64,000 nt of DNA, taken from NCBI GenBank assembly GCA_964501925.1, contig CAZCTM010000003.1, forward strand, positions 55,955 to 119,954, written 5' to 3'. A program made the position numbers and the translations under genes. Under the pieces are notes generated by a model. The model worked only from the letters and a program-made list of their open reading frames with translations. It did no database searches and was not told the DNA's origin. The DNA comes from CAYLYU01 sp964501925 (lineage in GTDB: Bacteria; Pseudomonadota; Zetaproteobacteria; Mariprofundales; Mariprofundaceae). Positions 17,100 through 25,655 of the stretch are shown here, piece after piece. Each line of letters opens with the position of its first letter. Position 1 is the stretch's first letter.

Positions 17100-18111
17100 G
17101 CACCACCTTCAGCAAGTCTCTGGCCTGAATACGGTCCATGCAGATGAAGTTATCACATTTGCGCTTGAAACAGGGACCGCATTCGGTTTTTGCTTCCACA
17201 TGGATATGGGGTCTTGCGAGCGGGCCGGATCGCCACGAGGCCGAAGGGCCCCAGAATGTCGCCGTGTTCGTGCCAAGCGCCGCTGCCAGATGCAGTACCC
17301 CCGTGTCGGCACCGATGACGGCCCGCGCTGCCGCCAGAAGGCCACATAATGCTTCCATCTCAAGTCTCCTGGGGAGGACAATGCTCCCCCTGATCCGTTC
17401 CCCAATCTTGCGGGCAACATCCCTTTCCGCTTTGGTTCCCCATCCAAACACCGGCGTCAGCTTCTTCCCGATAATGCCTTCCGCAACCTCTCGCCATGTC
17501 CGTTCGGGCAGGATTTTTGTTGCCCAGCCGCCGCCAAGGTGCAGGATAACATAATGCCCGGCCTGCAATCCCAGATCATCCATGACGGACGATCCTGCCG
17601 TGCGCATCCTGTCCGTAAGCTGAACGAACGGGGCTTGATAGGGAATGGGGGATCTCGGCCTGGTTTTGATGTCGCTCACGAAAGGACCGGTGGCGACCCG
17701 TCGGTACTGCTGGACGACATGGCGTTCATCGGGATGGAATCGAACCGGGTGCGTCAGCCAGCTGCTGACACGTTCCCGACAGTAGGCGCGGTCCATGCCG
17801 TAGACATGGGGAGAGATCAGCCTCGCAAGGAGGCTGCTTTTGATAAGCCCCTGCAGTTCAAGCACGGCGTCAAAGCGCATGTTCCTGAGGGATTGCAGGA
17901 GAGGGGAAATCGTGGCCAGGGCGCCGCGGCCTTTCGTATCAATGATATGCACCCGGATGGCCTTCGGAAATGCACGGGTGACAAAGGCGTATCGACTGTC
18001 GGCCAGGAAATGAAGCTCATCCACCTCCGGTCGGCGCAGGACATCATCCATGGCCGGAAGTGCGTGGATCATGTCACCAAATGCCCCCAGTTTGACGATC
18101 AGGATTTTCAT
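17089..18111 (-). CDS. waaC: Heptosyltransferase, family 9 (WaaC-like)
   Basis: A 340-residue GT9 enzyme. The N-terminal ILIVKLGAFGDMIHALPAM (residues 3-21) contains the catalytic Asp (D13), and the ADP-heptose site is VIGADTGVLHLAAALGTN near residues 265-282. A Cys pattern CGPCFKRKC near the C-terminus is common in this family. The order next to waaF suggests it adds heptose I to Kdo. It has one-gene spacing of 37 bases from waaF and overlaps the following gene. Confidence 0.9.
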   Translation of the reverse strand: MKILIVKLGAFGDMIHALPAMDDVLRRPEVDELHFLADSRYAFVTRAFPKAIRVHIIDTKGRGALATISPLLQSLRNMRFDAVLELQGLIKSSLLARLISPHVYGMDRAYCRERVSSWLTHPVRFHPDERHVVQQYRRVATGPFVSDIKTRPRSPIPYQAPFVQLTDRMRTAGSSVMDDLGLQAGHYVILHLGGGWATKILPERTWREVAEGIIGKKLTPVFGWGTKAERDVARKIGERIRGSIVLPRRLEMEALCGLLAAARAVIGADTGVLHLAAALGTNTATFWGPSASWRSGPLARPHIHVEAKTECGPCFKRKCDNFICMDRIQARDLLKVVHDH

Positions 18112-18148
18112 GCGTTTGCCGCTGGCCGCCCCGCCATCCGCGGCGGAG

Positions 18149-19120
18149 CTAGGAGAGCCATTTCTGGCAGGCCTTCAGGACAGACTGGGCGGAAATGTTG
18201 GCCATGCAAGGCTGACCCGGGACCGAGCACTTGCGCCGCAGACAGGGACTGCAATCTGCCGGCTGGTACAGAAGGGTGACACGCTGACCGGATGGAGAGG
18301 TGCGTTTGGGATCCGTTGCTCCGAAGATGGCTACCGTGGGCTTGCCAAGCGCTGCCGCCACATGCATCAGACCTGAATCGTTGCATAGCAGCATGCGGGA
18401 TGCACATAACAGCTGAATAGCCTGTCTCAGTGAGGTTTCCCCCGCAGCATTCCAGCCATGCCCCTCAATGCCGGCAAGACACTGCTCGCCGATAGCGTGT
18501 TCGCTGGCTGTTCCGAGAATCAGCAAATGCCATCCGAGCTGATGCAGCGACTGCAGAACATGGTTGTAGGAGGTGGCCGGGTAGCGCTTGGCTTCACCGA
18601 ACTGGGCGCCGGGCGCAATGCAGACGGTGCGTCGCTCATCCAGACCCTTCTCACGGATGAGTTTCACCCCCTCTTCCCGTTCCTGCGGGGGGATCCGCAT
18701 GAAGGCCTCCTCCGGGTCGATGTCAACACCGATCTGCTTCACCAGATTCAGGAAATAGGCGCGATGGTGGCCGGTTGCCATGTCGATTTCCGGTCCGGGT
18801 GCGAGGGTGAGAAGCGGACGCCGCCACTGGCCGCGAAAACCGATCCGTTCCGGTACGCCCGCACGCCACAGGTGCCAGGCGCTTCTGAAGCTGTTGGTAA
18901 ACAACACGCCCAGATCCGCGTCTCCTGGTATTTCCGGGCTGTACGTCACATGACCCAGCGAGAGGAAGGGCAACAGGTCCGTCAGCCAGGGCTGGCCGAT
19001 CAGGGACGTGCGCTCGGGTTTCATTCCGGAGATCGTGGCCCGCATGGCGGGCAGGGCCATGATCACATCCCCGAGCCAGTTGGGGGGGTGCAGGACAAGA
19101 TGCCTTATCGGAGGGTGCAT
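18149..19120 (-). CDS. waaF: ADP-heptose:LPS heptosyltransferase II
   Basis: A 323-residue GT9 family enzyme that adds the second core heptose. It has HPPNWLGDVIMALPAM (near 11-26) with the catalytic Asp, APGAQFGEAKRYP near 170-182 (the WaaF-type motif), and LCNDSGLMHVAAALGKPTVA near 257-276 for the donor. Three C-terminal cysteine pairs (CSPC, CSVPGQPC) are family-like. Start ATG at 19120; it is 25 bases below the methyltransferase gene 19146-19826. Confidence 0.94.
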   Translation of the reverse strand: MHPPIRHLVLHPPNWLGDVIMALPAMRATISGMKPERTSLIGQPWLTDLLPFLSLGHVTYSPEIPGDADLGVLFTNSFRSAWHLWRAGVPERIGFRGQWRRPLLTLAPGPEIDMATGHHRAYFLNLVKQIGVDIDPEEAFMRIPPQEREEGVKLIREKGLDERRTVCIAPGAQFGEAKRYPATSYNHVLQSLHQLGWHLLILGTASEHAIGEQCLAGIEGHGWNAAGETSLRQAIQLLCASRMLLCNDSGLMHVAAALGKPTVAIFGATDPKRTSPSGQRVTLLYQPADCSPCLRRKCSVPGQPCMANISAQSVLKACQKWLS

Positions 19121-19145
19121 GGTTTACGGAAAATGGGCCAGGGAA

Positions 19146-19826
19146 TCAGCCTGCGGGTTTTCTGTGCCGGCACACGAATATCCATTCCGACTTCAGACGG
19201 GGGAAAAGCAGCCTCTTCTTGCCGATCCTGATCTGTTCCACAATCTCAAAGTGGCGCAAAAGGGTTTTCCTTATGCCGGAGAGGGTATAGGAGTATGGGT
19301 GGTCTTCATTGCGGAAGATGGTCAGAAAGTGTTCGAAGAGATAGCGCATGCGGGCAACCGGTTGCGCATAGGTCATGACGCTCATGATGAAGATGCCGTG
19401 GGGCTTCAGCAGGCGCTCGATTTCGTTGATCACGAGCTCGGGGTTCAGCATGCGATCAAGGGCATTGAAGCAAAGGATAAGATCAAAAGAGGCGTCGGGC
19501 TTGTCAATGGCTTCAGCCAGGTTGGAAATATATTCCCCCTGGGGCAGAGCGCCCGGAAAGGCCCGCCGGAACTGATCCAGAAGCGGGTCAACATAGGTCT
19601 TGCTTCCCTTGCGGATGAACTGTGCCGGACAGGTGGGGCCGCAACCCACATCCAGGATGGCAATATCGTCAGGAAGTGCAGCGGCATAACATTCGATAAT
19701 CGGGACGTAATTCCGCTTAACGCGGTCAAGTTCCCTCTCCAGGGTTTCCTGCCCGTGCCAGTAGTTGATTTCAGCCTTCTGGGCAATCAGCCAGCGGCTT
19801 TTGTCAATGGCCTTATGGTGCGTCAT
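19146..19826 (-). CDS. Class I SAM-dependent methyltransferase
   Basis: A 226-residue methyltransferase with ILDVGCGPTCPAQF near residues 55-68 as SAM motif I, FDLILCFNALDRM near 114-126, and a MTYAQPVARMRYLFEHFL region. ATG at 19826 overlaps the end of the acyltransferase gene by 14 bases. It is the fifth methyltransferase-type gene of the LPS block. What it modifies is not apparent. Confidence 0.85.
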   Translation of the reverse strand: MTHHKAIDKSRWLIAQKAEINYWHGQETLERELDRVKRNYVPIIECYAAALPDDIAILDVGCGPTCPAQFIRKGSKTYVDPLLDQFRRAFPGALPQGEYISNLAEAIDKPDASFDLILCFNALDRMLNPELVINEIERLLKPHGIFIMSVMTYAQPVARMRYLFEHFLTIFRNEDHPYSYTLSGIRKTLLRHFEIVEQIRIGKKRLLFPRLKSEWIFVCRHRKPAG

Positions 19827-20736
19827 GAGCAACCTCGTACGGGATGGTCTCATGCTCAAGCGTTCGCCAGCGGCGGTGCGTCCATAGCCAGCATTCCGGT
19901 TGTCGGCGGATGGCATCCCCCAGGATGCGGTTGGCCCGTTCGGTGACCTTGAACACGGCGTGCTCCTTGCCGGCGGACATGTCTTCGCGGGTGGGCAGGA
20001 TCATGGGATGGATCTGAATATCAAACCGGAAATCCCTTCCCTTGCGAAAGGCCGTGATGGGGACAATGGGTATGCCATGTTTCACCGACAGTTGCGCCGG
20101 GAGTGTCGTTGTGGAGGCCAGGTGACCCATGAAGGGGGCCGCCACCCCGAATTCCTCGGACACATGCTGATCGAGCATGAAACCGATACAGGACTTCTTT
20201 TTCAGGGCACGGGGAATCCAGGACGAGGATTCCAGTCGCGCATGCATCGCGATGCCGAACCGTGATCTCAGTCGCCTCAGATAGGCATCCGCCGGCTCCG
20301 GGCGGATGGCGCGGTAAATGTTGTGAGTGGGATAGCCAAGCAGTGCCGGTACCATGGCTCCAAGCTCCCAGTTGGTTTGATGGCTGCCGACAAAAACCAC
20401 CCCCCTGCCAAGATCCATGGCTTCCCTCAGGCATGCCTCACCATGGATGTTCAGTCGCGACCGGATGAACGCTTCCGGGCGAAGGAAGACATGCGGCATT
20501 TCAAAAATGATGCGTCCCAGCTCGGCAAAGGATTCACGAGCTATGTGTTTTTTCCAGGATTCACTCTTTTCCGGGAAGATCCGGTTCAGGTTGCGGAGCG
20601 CAATCTGTCTGTGTCGTTCATCGAGCAGGTAACCGATGCGTCCCAGACCGGCGCCGATCCCTCCCGCCAGGCGCACGGGCATGAAACGAATCATCCAGAA
20701 TATGGCGCGCACCCCCGCCGATATGATCCTATCCAT
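19813..20736 (-). CDS. lpxL: Lipid A secondary acyltransferase (LpxL/HtrB family)
   Basis: A 307-residue inner-membrane-associated acyltransferase of the LpxL/LpxM/LpxP family, which adds a secondary acyl chain to Kdo2-lipid IVA. The catalytic HX4E motif is HQTNWE near residues 119-124 (GSHQTNWELGAM), with an N-terminal hydrophobic helix and the late CWLWTHRRWRT motif near 282-292. The ATG at 20736 shares one base with the upstream Trm112-like stop. LpxL versus LpxM cannot be decided by eye, so the symbol is provisional. Confidence 0.88.
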   Translation of the reverse strand: MDRIISAGVRAIFWMIRFMPVRLAGGIGAGLGRIGYLLDERHRQIALRNLNRIFPEKSESWKKHIARESFAELGRIIFEMPHVFLRPEAFIRSRLNIHGEACLREAMDLGRGVVFVGSHQTNWELGAMVPALLGYPTHNIYRAIRPEPADAYLRRLRSRFGIAMHARLESSSWIPRALKKKSCIGFMLDQHVSEEFGVAAPFMGHLASTTTLPAQLSVKHGIPIVPITAFRKGRDFRFDIQIHPMILPTREDMSAGKEHAVFKVTERANRILGDAIRRQPECWLWTHRRWRTLEHETIPYEVAHDAP

Positions 20737-20906
20737 CAGTCGGAAAGCTTTCTTGCCTCATCAATCAGCATCACGGGGATATCGTCACGGATTGGATATT
20801 CAAGTTTGCAGGCATCACAGACCAGACCATCCTTGTTTTCGTTGTAATGGACTTCCCCCTTGCACTGCGGGCATGCCAGGATGGAAAGCAATTCTTTGTC
20901 CAGCAT
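20736..20906 (-). CDS. Trm112-family small zinc-ribbon protein (YcaR-like)
   Basis: A 56-residue protein with two CxxC pairs (CPQC near 12-15 and CDAC near 30-33), as in the YcaR/Trm112 family. It sits directly between lpxK and the acyltransferase gene, the same position ycaR has next to lpxK in enterobacteria. Function is not established in bacteria; it may act as a partner of methyltransferases, of which this locus has several. Start ATG at 20906 lies 3 bases below the lpxK stop. Confidence 0.88.
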   Translation of the reverse strand: MLDKELLSILACPQCKGEVHYNENKDGLVCDACKLEYPIRDDIPVMLIDEARKLSD

Positions 20907-20908
20907 TG

Positions 20909-21931
20909 TCAGACTCCAAGCAAGGTTTGTTTGTCGGTTTGCGAAAGGATGGGGGCTAGGATGGCATCCAGCAACCCCCTGTCTCCACGGCCTTGCTGCT
21001 CGAGAATCCACAGCGGCGGTTCATCCGGCCATAGGGGAATCAGTTTTACGCCATCCTTCGAGGTTGCAATCACCGGCAGACTGCCCCTCAGACAGGGTTG
21101 AAGATCCCCTGCGGAATAGCGATGGTGATCCGGAAACCTGAAGTGCCTGACCACCTCGATTCCGGCTGTGTTCAAGGCATCAAGGAAGCGTTCCGGACGG
21201 GCGATGGATGAGATGGCCACGGCCCGTGAGGGGGTCTCCTGTTCCACCCCCCTGACCTGCCTCAGCTTTGTATCGCATGGATACCAGTGCCATTCCTTAT
21301 CGGGACCGAGTGGCGTGATCTCCTGTCCACCTGTGCGGATGATGATGTGGGCACGCCCGAGCGCGCTGATCGGTTCGCGTAGAGGACCGGCGGGCAGTTG
21401 CCAGCCATTGCCGATCCCCTCAGCCGGGATCAGAACAACGTCGCATTGACGCCTTAGCTGGCGATACTGAAACCCGTCATCGAGGATCAGGATATCTCCA
21501 AGCCCTTCGGCAAGCTTCGCCCCTTTCACCCGGTCCCTGGCAACAATCACCGGACAGGAGCATGACTCAAATAAAAGCCTGGCCTCATCGCCGATGATGT
21601 CGGCCTGGTCATAATCCCTCACAATCCTTGGCTGTTTCAGTTTCCCGCCATCTCCCCGGCAAAGGACCACGGGACTCAAGCCCCTGTGCTGAAGTCTGTT
21701 GGCCAGCCAGATGACAAAGGGGGTTTTGCTGCTTCCGCCCACGGTGATGTTGCCAACGGAAATCATGGGCAGGGGCGGATCGCTTGCCTTCCCGAGCCGG
21801 CGTCGCTGATCCCGGTTGCGCAGCACGGCGTACAGGCGACTCAGCCAGGCCAGGATAAACGGCGGTCTGTCATGATGCCACCAGAGGGACTCAAACCATG
21901 CCTCCAGTCTTCCTGCAGGGTTCATTTGCAT
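20909..21931 (-). CDS. lpxK: Tetraacyldisaccharide 4'-kinase
   Basis: LpxK phosphorylates the 4' position of the lipid A disaccharide at the cytoplasmic face of the inner membrane. It is 340 residues, with an N-terminal amphipathic/hydrophobic region (20-45), P-loop ISVGNITVGGSSKTP near 57-71, and the LILDDGFQYRQL motif with the DDG near 148-159. The P-loop has Ser where most homologues have Gly just before the Lys. Start at 21931 or at the in-frame ATG at 21925, which forms an ATGA overlap with waaA. Confidence 0.95.
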   Translation of the reverse strand: MQMNPAGRLEAWFESLWWHHDRPPFILAWLSRLYAVLRNRDQRRRLGKASDPPLPMISVGNITVGGSSKTPFVIWLANRLQHRGLSPVVLCRGDGGKLKQPRIVRDYDQADIIGDEARLLFESCSCPVIVARDRVKGAKLAEGLGDILILDDGFQYRQLRRQCDVVLIPAEGIGNGWQLPAGPLREPISALGRAHIIIRTGGQEITPLGPDKEWHWYPCDTKLRQVRGVEQETPSRAVAISSIARPERFLDALNTAGIEVVRHFRFPDHHRYSAGDLQPCLRGSLPVIATSKDGVKLIPLWPDEPPLWILEQQGRGDRGLLDAILAPILSQTDKQTLLGV

Positions 21932-23103
21932 GCCAGGTACGGCTCGATGGCGGACATGATGGAAGGGAGAACCTTGCGCCTTCCCTGCATGAAAAGGGCC
22001 GCCTTGCCATTCATTGTCTGCAGGTCCTGCGGTCTGCTGAGAAGATCCTGGAAAAGACGATTCACGTCGTCCGCGTCCCTGGCCACAAGCACCACGGATT
22101 CACGTTTCATGTCCTCGATGATATCACGGAAGTTGTGCACGTAAGGGCCGGTCACCACACCACGGCCACAGACGGCGGCTTCCAGCGGGTTATGTCCCCC
22201 CACCGGCACCAGGCTTCCGCCGATGAAAACCAGGTCTGCCACCGTATACAGCTCCCGAAGCACGCCCATGGCATCCACCAGGACCACATCCGTGTCCGGC
22301 GCCACATTTTTTTCGGACCATCGGGCAAGGTGAAAGCCCAGCCTAGTGACCAGGCTGGCAACCTCATCAAATCTCTGGGGGTGGCGTGGCACGAGGACCA
22401 TCAGTAAATCCGGGCGCACTTTTTGCCAGGATGGCAGCATGTTCAGCAAGGTGGCCTCCTCATCCTCATGGGTGCTTGCGGCCAGGAGGATGGGCCTTTG
22501 TCCGCTGATATCGAGGCGCTTTCGTATGCTTGCGGCATCGGTCTGTGGAGCAGAGACAGCGTATTTGAGATTGCACATGACACGGATATGCGCCTTCTCC
22601 ACGCCGATCGAGCGTAGCCGTGCGGCATCCAGTTCACTTTGGGCGAAAAAGACCTCCACGTGTCTCAACCATCGTCTCCAGAGCCATTTGGTGGCCCGAT
22701 ACCTGGGAAAGGAACGATCAGAAATTCGAGTGTTGATGCTGAAAACAGGGACAGCTTTATGATGGCATGCGTTCAGCAGACCCGGCCAGAATTCGGTTTC
22801 GGTCAGGAGAAGCAGGCGTGGTCTGAGACGGGCAACGAAACGTTGCATCAGGCCAGGGACATCCCAGGGGAGAAAGGAGGCACTGATCCTGTCGGCGAAC
22901 AGCCGCCTGGCGTGATCCATGCCGGTGGCTGTGACGACCGTCAAATGAACAGGAACGTTACGGGCAAGCAGGGCATTGACGAGCGGTTCAACGCTTGCAA
23001 CTTCCCCGACGGAACAGGCGTGAATCCATACCGGTTGATCAGGGAGGGTGGGAAGGTTGATGGTGAGATGCTGCCTAAGCTTGTGCATGAGTTCCGGACG
23101 CAT
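21922..23103 (-). CDS. waaA: Kdo transferase WaaA, apparently short at the N-terminus
   Basis: WaaA (KdtA) is a GT30 enzyme that moves Kdo from CMP-Kdo to lipid IVA. WIHACSVGEVASVEPL (near 26-41), LLTETEFWPGLLN (near 98-110) and the C-terminal GGSLVPVGGHNPLEAA (near 284-299) are family hallmarks. At 393 residues it lacks the usual 25-30 residue membrane anchor; an in-frame TGA lies 18 bases upstream of the ATG (stop at 23121-23119), so it cannot be extended. In the expected ERxG region, where the family's catalytic Glu is described, it reads RQHL. It is followed directly by lpxK. Confidence 0.9.
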   Translation of the reverse strand: MRPELMHKLRQHLTINLPTLPDQPVWIHACSVGEVASVEPLVNALLARNVPVHLTVVTATGMDHARRLFADRISASFLPWDVPGLMQRFVARLRPRLLLLTETEFWPGLLNACHHKAVPVFSINTRISDRSFPRYRATKWLWRRWLRHVEVFFAQSELDAARLRSIGVEKAHIRVMCNLKYAVSAPQTDAASIRKRLDISGQRPILLAASTHEDEEATLLNMLPSWQKVRPDLLMVLVPRHPQRFDEVASLVTRLGFHLARWSEKNVAPDTDVVLVDAMGVLRELYTVADLVFIGGSLVPVGGHNPLEAAVCGRGVVTGPYVHNFRDIIEDMKRESVVLVARDADDVNRLFQDLLSRPQDLQTMNGKAALFMQGRRKVLPSIMSAIEPYLACK

Positions 23104-23123
23104 GGTGGCATTGCAACATCATC

Positions 23124-23152
23124 TTGATATGACTTCCAGTCCAAAGGGTCAA
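23124..23152 (-). promoter_or_regulatory. Putative sigma70-like promoter of waaA-lpxK run
   Basis: The minus strand has TTGACC (23152-23147), a 17-base spacer and TATCAA (23129-23124). This lies 20 bases from the waaA ATG, after the terminator that ends efp. A start would fall near 23117. Confidence 0.4.
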
Positions 23153-23158
23153 AGTAAT

Positions 23159-23181
23159 AGCCCCGGCTGTTAGCCGGGGCT
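23159..23181 (-). terminator. Hairpin terminator after efp
   Basis: AGCCCCGGC and GCCGGGGCT form a perfect 9-bp stem with a 5-base loop. On the minus strand ATTACTTT follows, a weak T tract. It lies 160 bases beyond efp, before waaA, so it plausibly ends efp transcription. Confidence 0.6.
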
Positions 23182-23340
23182 CTACCTATCTGATGCCATT
23201 GTGATTAGGGAGGGGAGGAGGGAATGACACCAGATGTGTGAAACGATAGGCGCAGATGCTTACCTTGCTGTGAATGTCAGGTGAAAAGATCTTCATGTTT
23301 GTTAACCCCTGACAAGACATGCATCCCGACCTTGATGGTG

Positions 23341-23901
23341 TCAGGCCCGCTCGATGTAGGTGCCGTCCTCCGTATTGACCTTGATTTTCGTTCCGGCTTC
23401 CAGATAGGGGGGGACCATGATATCCGCGCCTGTTTCAAGCCTGGCGGGCTTGTAGGATCCGGTTGCCGTCTGACCCTTGATGGCGGCATCGGTTTCCACC
23501 ACGGTGAGGACCACGGTCTTGGGAAGTTGCACATTCAGTGGACGTCCCTCATGCATTTCCACAATGACCTCCGTCTCCGGCAGCAGGTAGGGTTTGGCCT
23601 GTTCCACAAGTGACTCATCCAGGGCCAGTTGTTCGTAGGTCTCCATATCCATGAAGTGATAGGTCCCTCCATCATGGTACAAAAACTGCATCTTGTGCTG
23701 GGAGAGCCGGACCCGCTCCACCCGCTCGGTTGAATTGAACCGCTTGTTGGTTTTGGTGCCAGTCTCCACATTTCGCATTTCGACCTGCATGCAGGCCACA
23801 CCCTTGCCGGGGGTTACATGCTGGGTCTTGCTCACCCGCCACAGCGTGCCCCCGATGTCCAGAATCATTCCGGGACGTATACTGGTCGCATTGATTTGCA
23901 T
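23341..23901 (-). CDS. efp: Translation elongation factor P
   Basis: EF-P helps ribosomes through polyproline stretches. At 186 residues it has the three-domain length of the family. HVTPGKGVA near residues 28-36 carries the modifiable Lys (about residue 33), and the C-terminal GADIMVPPYLEAGTKIKVN is a typical OB-fold signature. AGGAGG lies 6 bases upstream of the ATG at 23901. It is divergent from the unknown gene at 24150 and is followed by a hairpin terminator. Confidence 0.97.
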   Translation of the reverse strand: MQINATSIRPGMILDIGGTLWRVSKTQHVTPGKGVACMQVEMRNVETGTKTNKRFNSTERVERVRLSQHKMQFLYHDGGTYHFMDMETYEQLALDESLVEQAKPYLLPETEVIVEMHEGRPLNVQLPKTVVLTVVETDAAIKGQTATGSYKPARLETGADIMVPPYLEAGTKIKVNTEDGTYIERA

Positions 23902-24008
23902 CCAAATCCTCCTGCAGCTTCATTCGGGGTTAACCCCCGAGGAAACAGCCGTTTCACCGGGACTCCGGAATCAAGACGCAGTCCCCTGAAACCGCATCGC
24001 ACGTACCT

Positions 24009-24073
24009 CCGAGATAGCGAGATTTCAGCGTATCTCGGACATGATTTTCAGGGAGAAGCGAGGGATCTCCCTG
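24009..24073. repeat. Two tandem inverted repeats between efp and 24150
   Basis: CCGAGATA (24009-24016) pairs with TATCTCGG (24031-24038). CAGGGAGA (24049-24056) pairs with TCTCCCTG (24066-24073). Both stems are perfect 8-mers. The 248-base gap separates two divergent genes, so a terminator would be useless here; an operator or a leader structure is more likely. Confidence 0.5.
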
Positions 24074-24149
24074 GAAATATGGTTGCCAAAACGGTAAGCG
24101 GCCGGGACAATAGCCTCCTGCCGGCGGGCAGGCAAGTAGGAGTAAGCCA

Positions 24150-24953
24150 TTGAACGATATGACCCTGCAGGAAGCAATCGACAGTTTTCTTCAGCACCAT
24201 CAATCACATGACTTCAAGCAGGCTGCAAGGTATGAGGCATGCCTTGAGGCCTTTGCCGATTATCTCCTCCGTTTTTCGGATCTTTTTCTTGATGAGGATG
24301 AAGAGCCCCAGGATCTCTCATGCTGGGAGAAGGATCTTCAGGATCATATGGAAAACCTGCTGGACGGAGATGTGGAATATGTTTCCGACCTCGGTTCGCT
24401 GAGATGCAGTGATCTGGAGGCTGGGCATCTTTCCGAGTTTCTGGGTTGGTACATGCTGCGTATTCAGATCCCGGATGAGGAACTCATCAAGGCCTATTGT
24501 GACTGTTTCCGGGCGTGGCTGGGGTTCATGAGAGAAAGGCAGTGGATCAGCCTGGAATCGCATGCCGAGTTTATGGTTTCACTGACCGAGCTTGAGGCGG
24601 AGAGCACGCGTTCGGCAAAGGCGGCCATACTGCTGTTTCATTACGTTCGTTTGGGAAGGGGGATCCCCGCCCGTTTGAAGGAGCACCGCTTTTCAGCTTT
24701 CCGGGAAGGACACGCGCGCATCGTTGGGCTCAGGGGGCCTCAGATCTGGCTCCAGTTCGATGGGCAGGCATCGCCAATTGGTCCCGTCTCATTGTCCGAA
24801 GAGATTGTGTCCTTCCTGATGGTTGGAGATGTTCTGGATGTTGAGCTCGGATTACGGGGGGATACCTGGTTGATTGTGGACGTGGGTCCCATCTATCCCC
24901 ACTCGGTTTATGTGGAAGCCGAGGAAATCGAACTGTCAGACAAGGTGTGCTAG
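24150..24953 (+). CDS. Unrecognised acidic protein
   Basis: No family was recognised. The 267-residue product is very acidic in its first half (runs such as LFLDEDEEPQ near 45-54), probably alpha-helical up to about residue 175, and then ends in a beta-rich domain (residues 185-262, with WLQFDGQASPIGPVSL and DTWLIVDVGPIYPHS). No signal peptide or membrane span is visible. The TTG at 24150 has AGGAG 7 bases upstream; an ATG at 24159 is the alternative. It is convergent with the carboxylesterase, with the two 3' ends overlapping by 4 bases, and codon use is like the neighbours, so it is likely real. Confidence 0.7.
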   Translation: MNDMTLQEAIDSFLQHHQSHDFKQAARYEACLEAFADYLLRFSDLFLDEDEEPQDLSCWEKDLQDHMENLLDGDVEYVSDLGSLRCSDLEAGHLSEFLGWYMLRIQIPDEELIKAYCDCFRAWLGFMRERQWISLESHAEFMVSLTELEAESTRSAKAAILLFHYVRLGRGIPARLKEHRFSAFREGHARIVGLRGPQIWLQFDGQASPIGPVSLSEEIVSFLMVGDVLDVELGLRGDTWLIVDVGPIYPHSVYVEAEEIELSDKVC

Positions 24954-25621
24954 GCCAGCACTCCGAGAAGCCATGTCCGAATATCCTGAATCTCCTCATG
25001 ACAAACCGTATGCTGGATGGGATAGGTATGCCACTCGACGGGATAGCCTCTGCTGCGCAGCCATCTGTACCCAAAATCCCCGAGTTCGAAGGGGACAACC
25101 GCATCATCTACGCCGTGCCCCATGAAAATGGGGGTTTGTTGGTTGGCCGGATGCGCCTCGGTCGCGAGATATTCGGGTAAAAGAAGGTAGGCGGATAAGG
25201 CGATCAGGCCTCCAAGGGGTTCTGTGGATCGCAAACCGACATACAGTGCCATGGCACCACCCTGGGAAAATCCGGCAAGAATGATTCGCTGTGAGGCGAT
25301 TCCCCTGATTTTTTCCTGATCGATGAGCAATTCAATGGATTTTGCAGAGCGCCGGATCCCTTCTTCATCCTGGGTGATGCCCAGGTCGGTGCGCTTGATG
25401 TCATACCAGGCAGGCATGATGTAACCATTGTTGATGCTCACGGGGATGGATGGCGCATGCGGAAAGATAAACCGGACGGCCAGATCATCGGGAAGGCGAA
25501 GTTCCGGGACGATGGGTTCAAAGTCATGACCATCCGCACCCAGACCGTGCAGCCAGATGATACAGGCATCGGGATTGGGACGGGTTTCGATTTCCACGGA
25601 AGCAAGGCATGATTGCTGCAT
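24950..25621 (-). CDS. Alpha/beta-hydrolase carboxylesterase (phospholipase/carboxylesterase family)
   Basis: A 223-residue serine hydrolase like bacterial carboxylesterase EstB/acyl-protein thioesterase. The oxyanion region is IIWLHGLGADGHDF near residues 21-34, the nucleophile elbow GFSQGG near 117-122, the acid Asp in GVDDAVVP, and the His in HTVCHEEI. Size is normal. The ATG at 25621 was taken because the longer frame overlaps the start of the divergent mpl gene. Substrate is uncertain; family members cleave short acyl esters. Confidence 0.9.
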   Translation of the reverse strand: MQQSCLASVEIETRPNPDACIIWLHGLGADGHDFEPIVPELRLPDDLAVRFIFPHAPSIPVSINNGYIMPAWYDIKRTDLGITQDEEGIRRSAKSIELLIDQEKIRGIASQRIILAGFSQGGAMALYVGLRSTEPLGGLIALSAYLLLPEYLATEAHPANQQTPIFMGHGVDDAVVPFELGDFGYRWLRSRGYPVEWHTYPIQHTVCHEEIQDIRTWLLGVLA

Positions 25622-25655
25622 GCGGTCAGTCTGCCAAAAAAACCGGGAAAAACAC

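Noticed and set aside
23182..23340. Small ORFs and RNA gene in the efp-waaA gap
   Set aside because: Only a hairpin terminator and a promoter-like pair were recognised; no coding signal or RNA gene pattern.
24025..24207. 60-residue minus ORF between efp and 24150
   Set aside because: It lies over the palindromes and the start of the unknown gene, with no ribosome site or motif.
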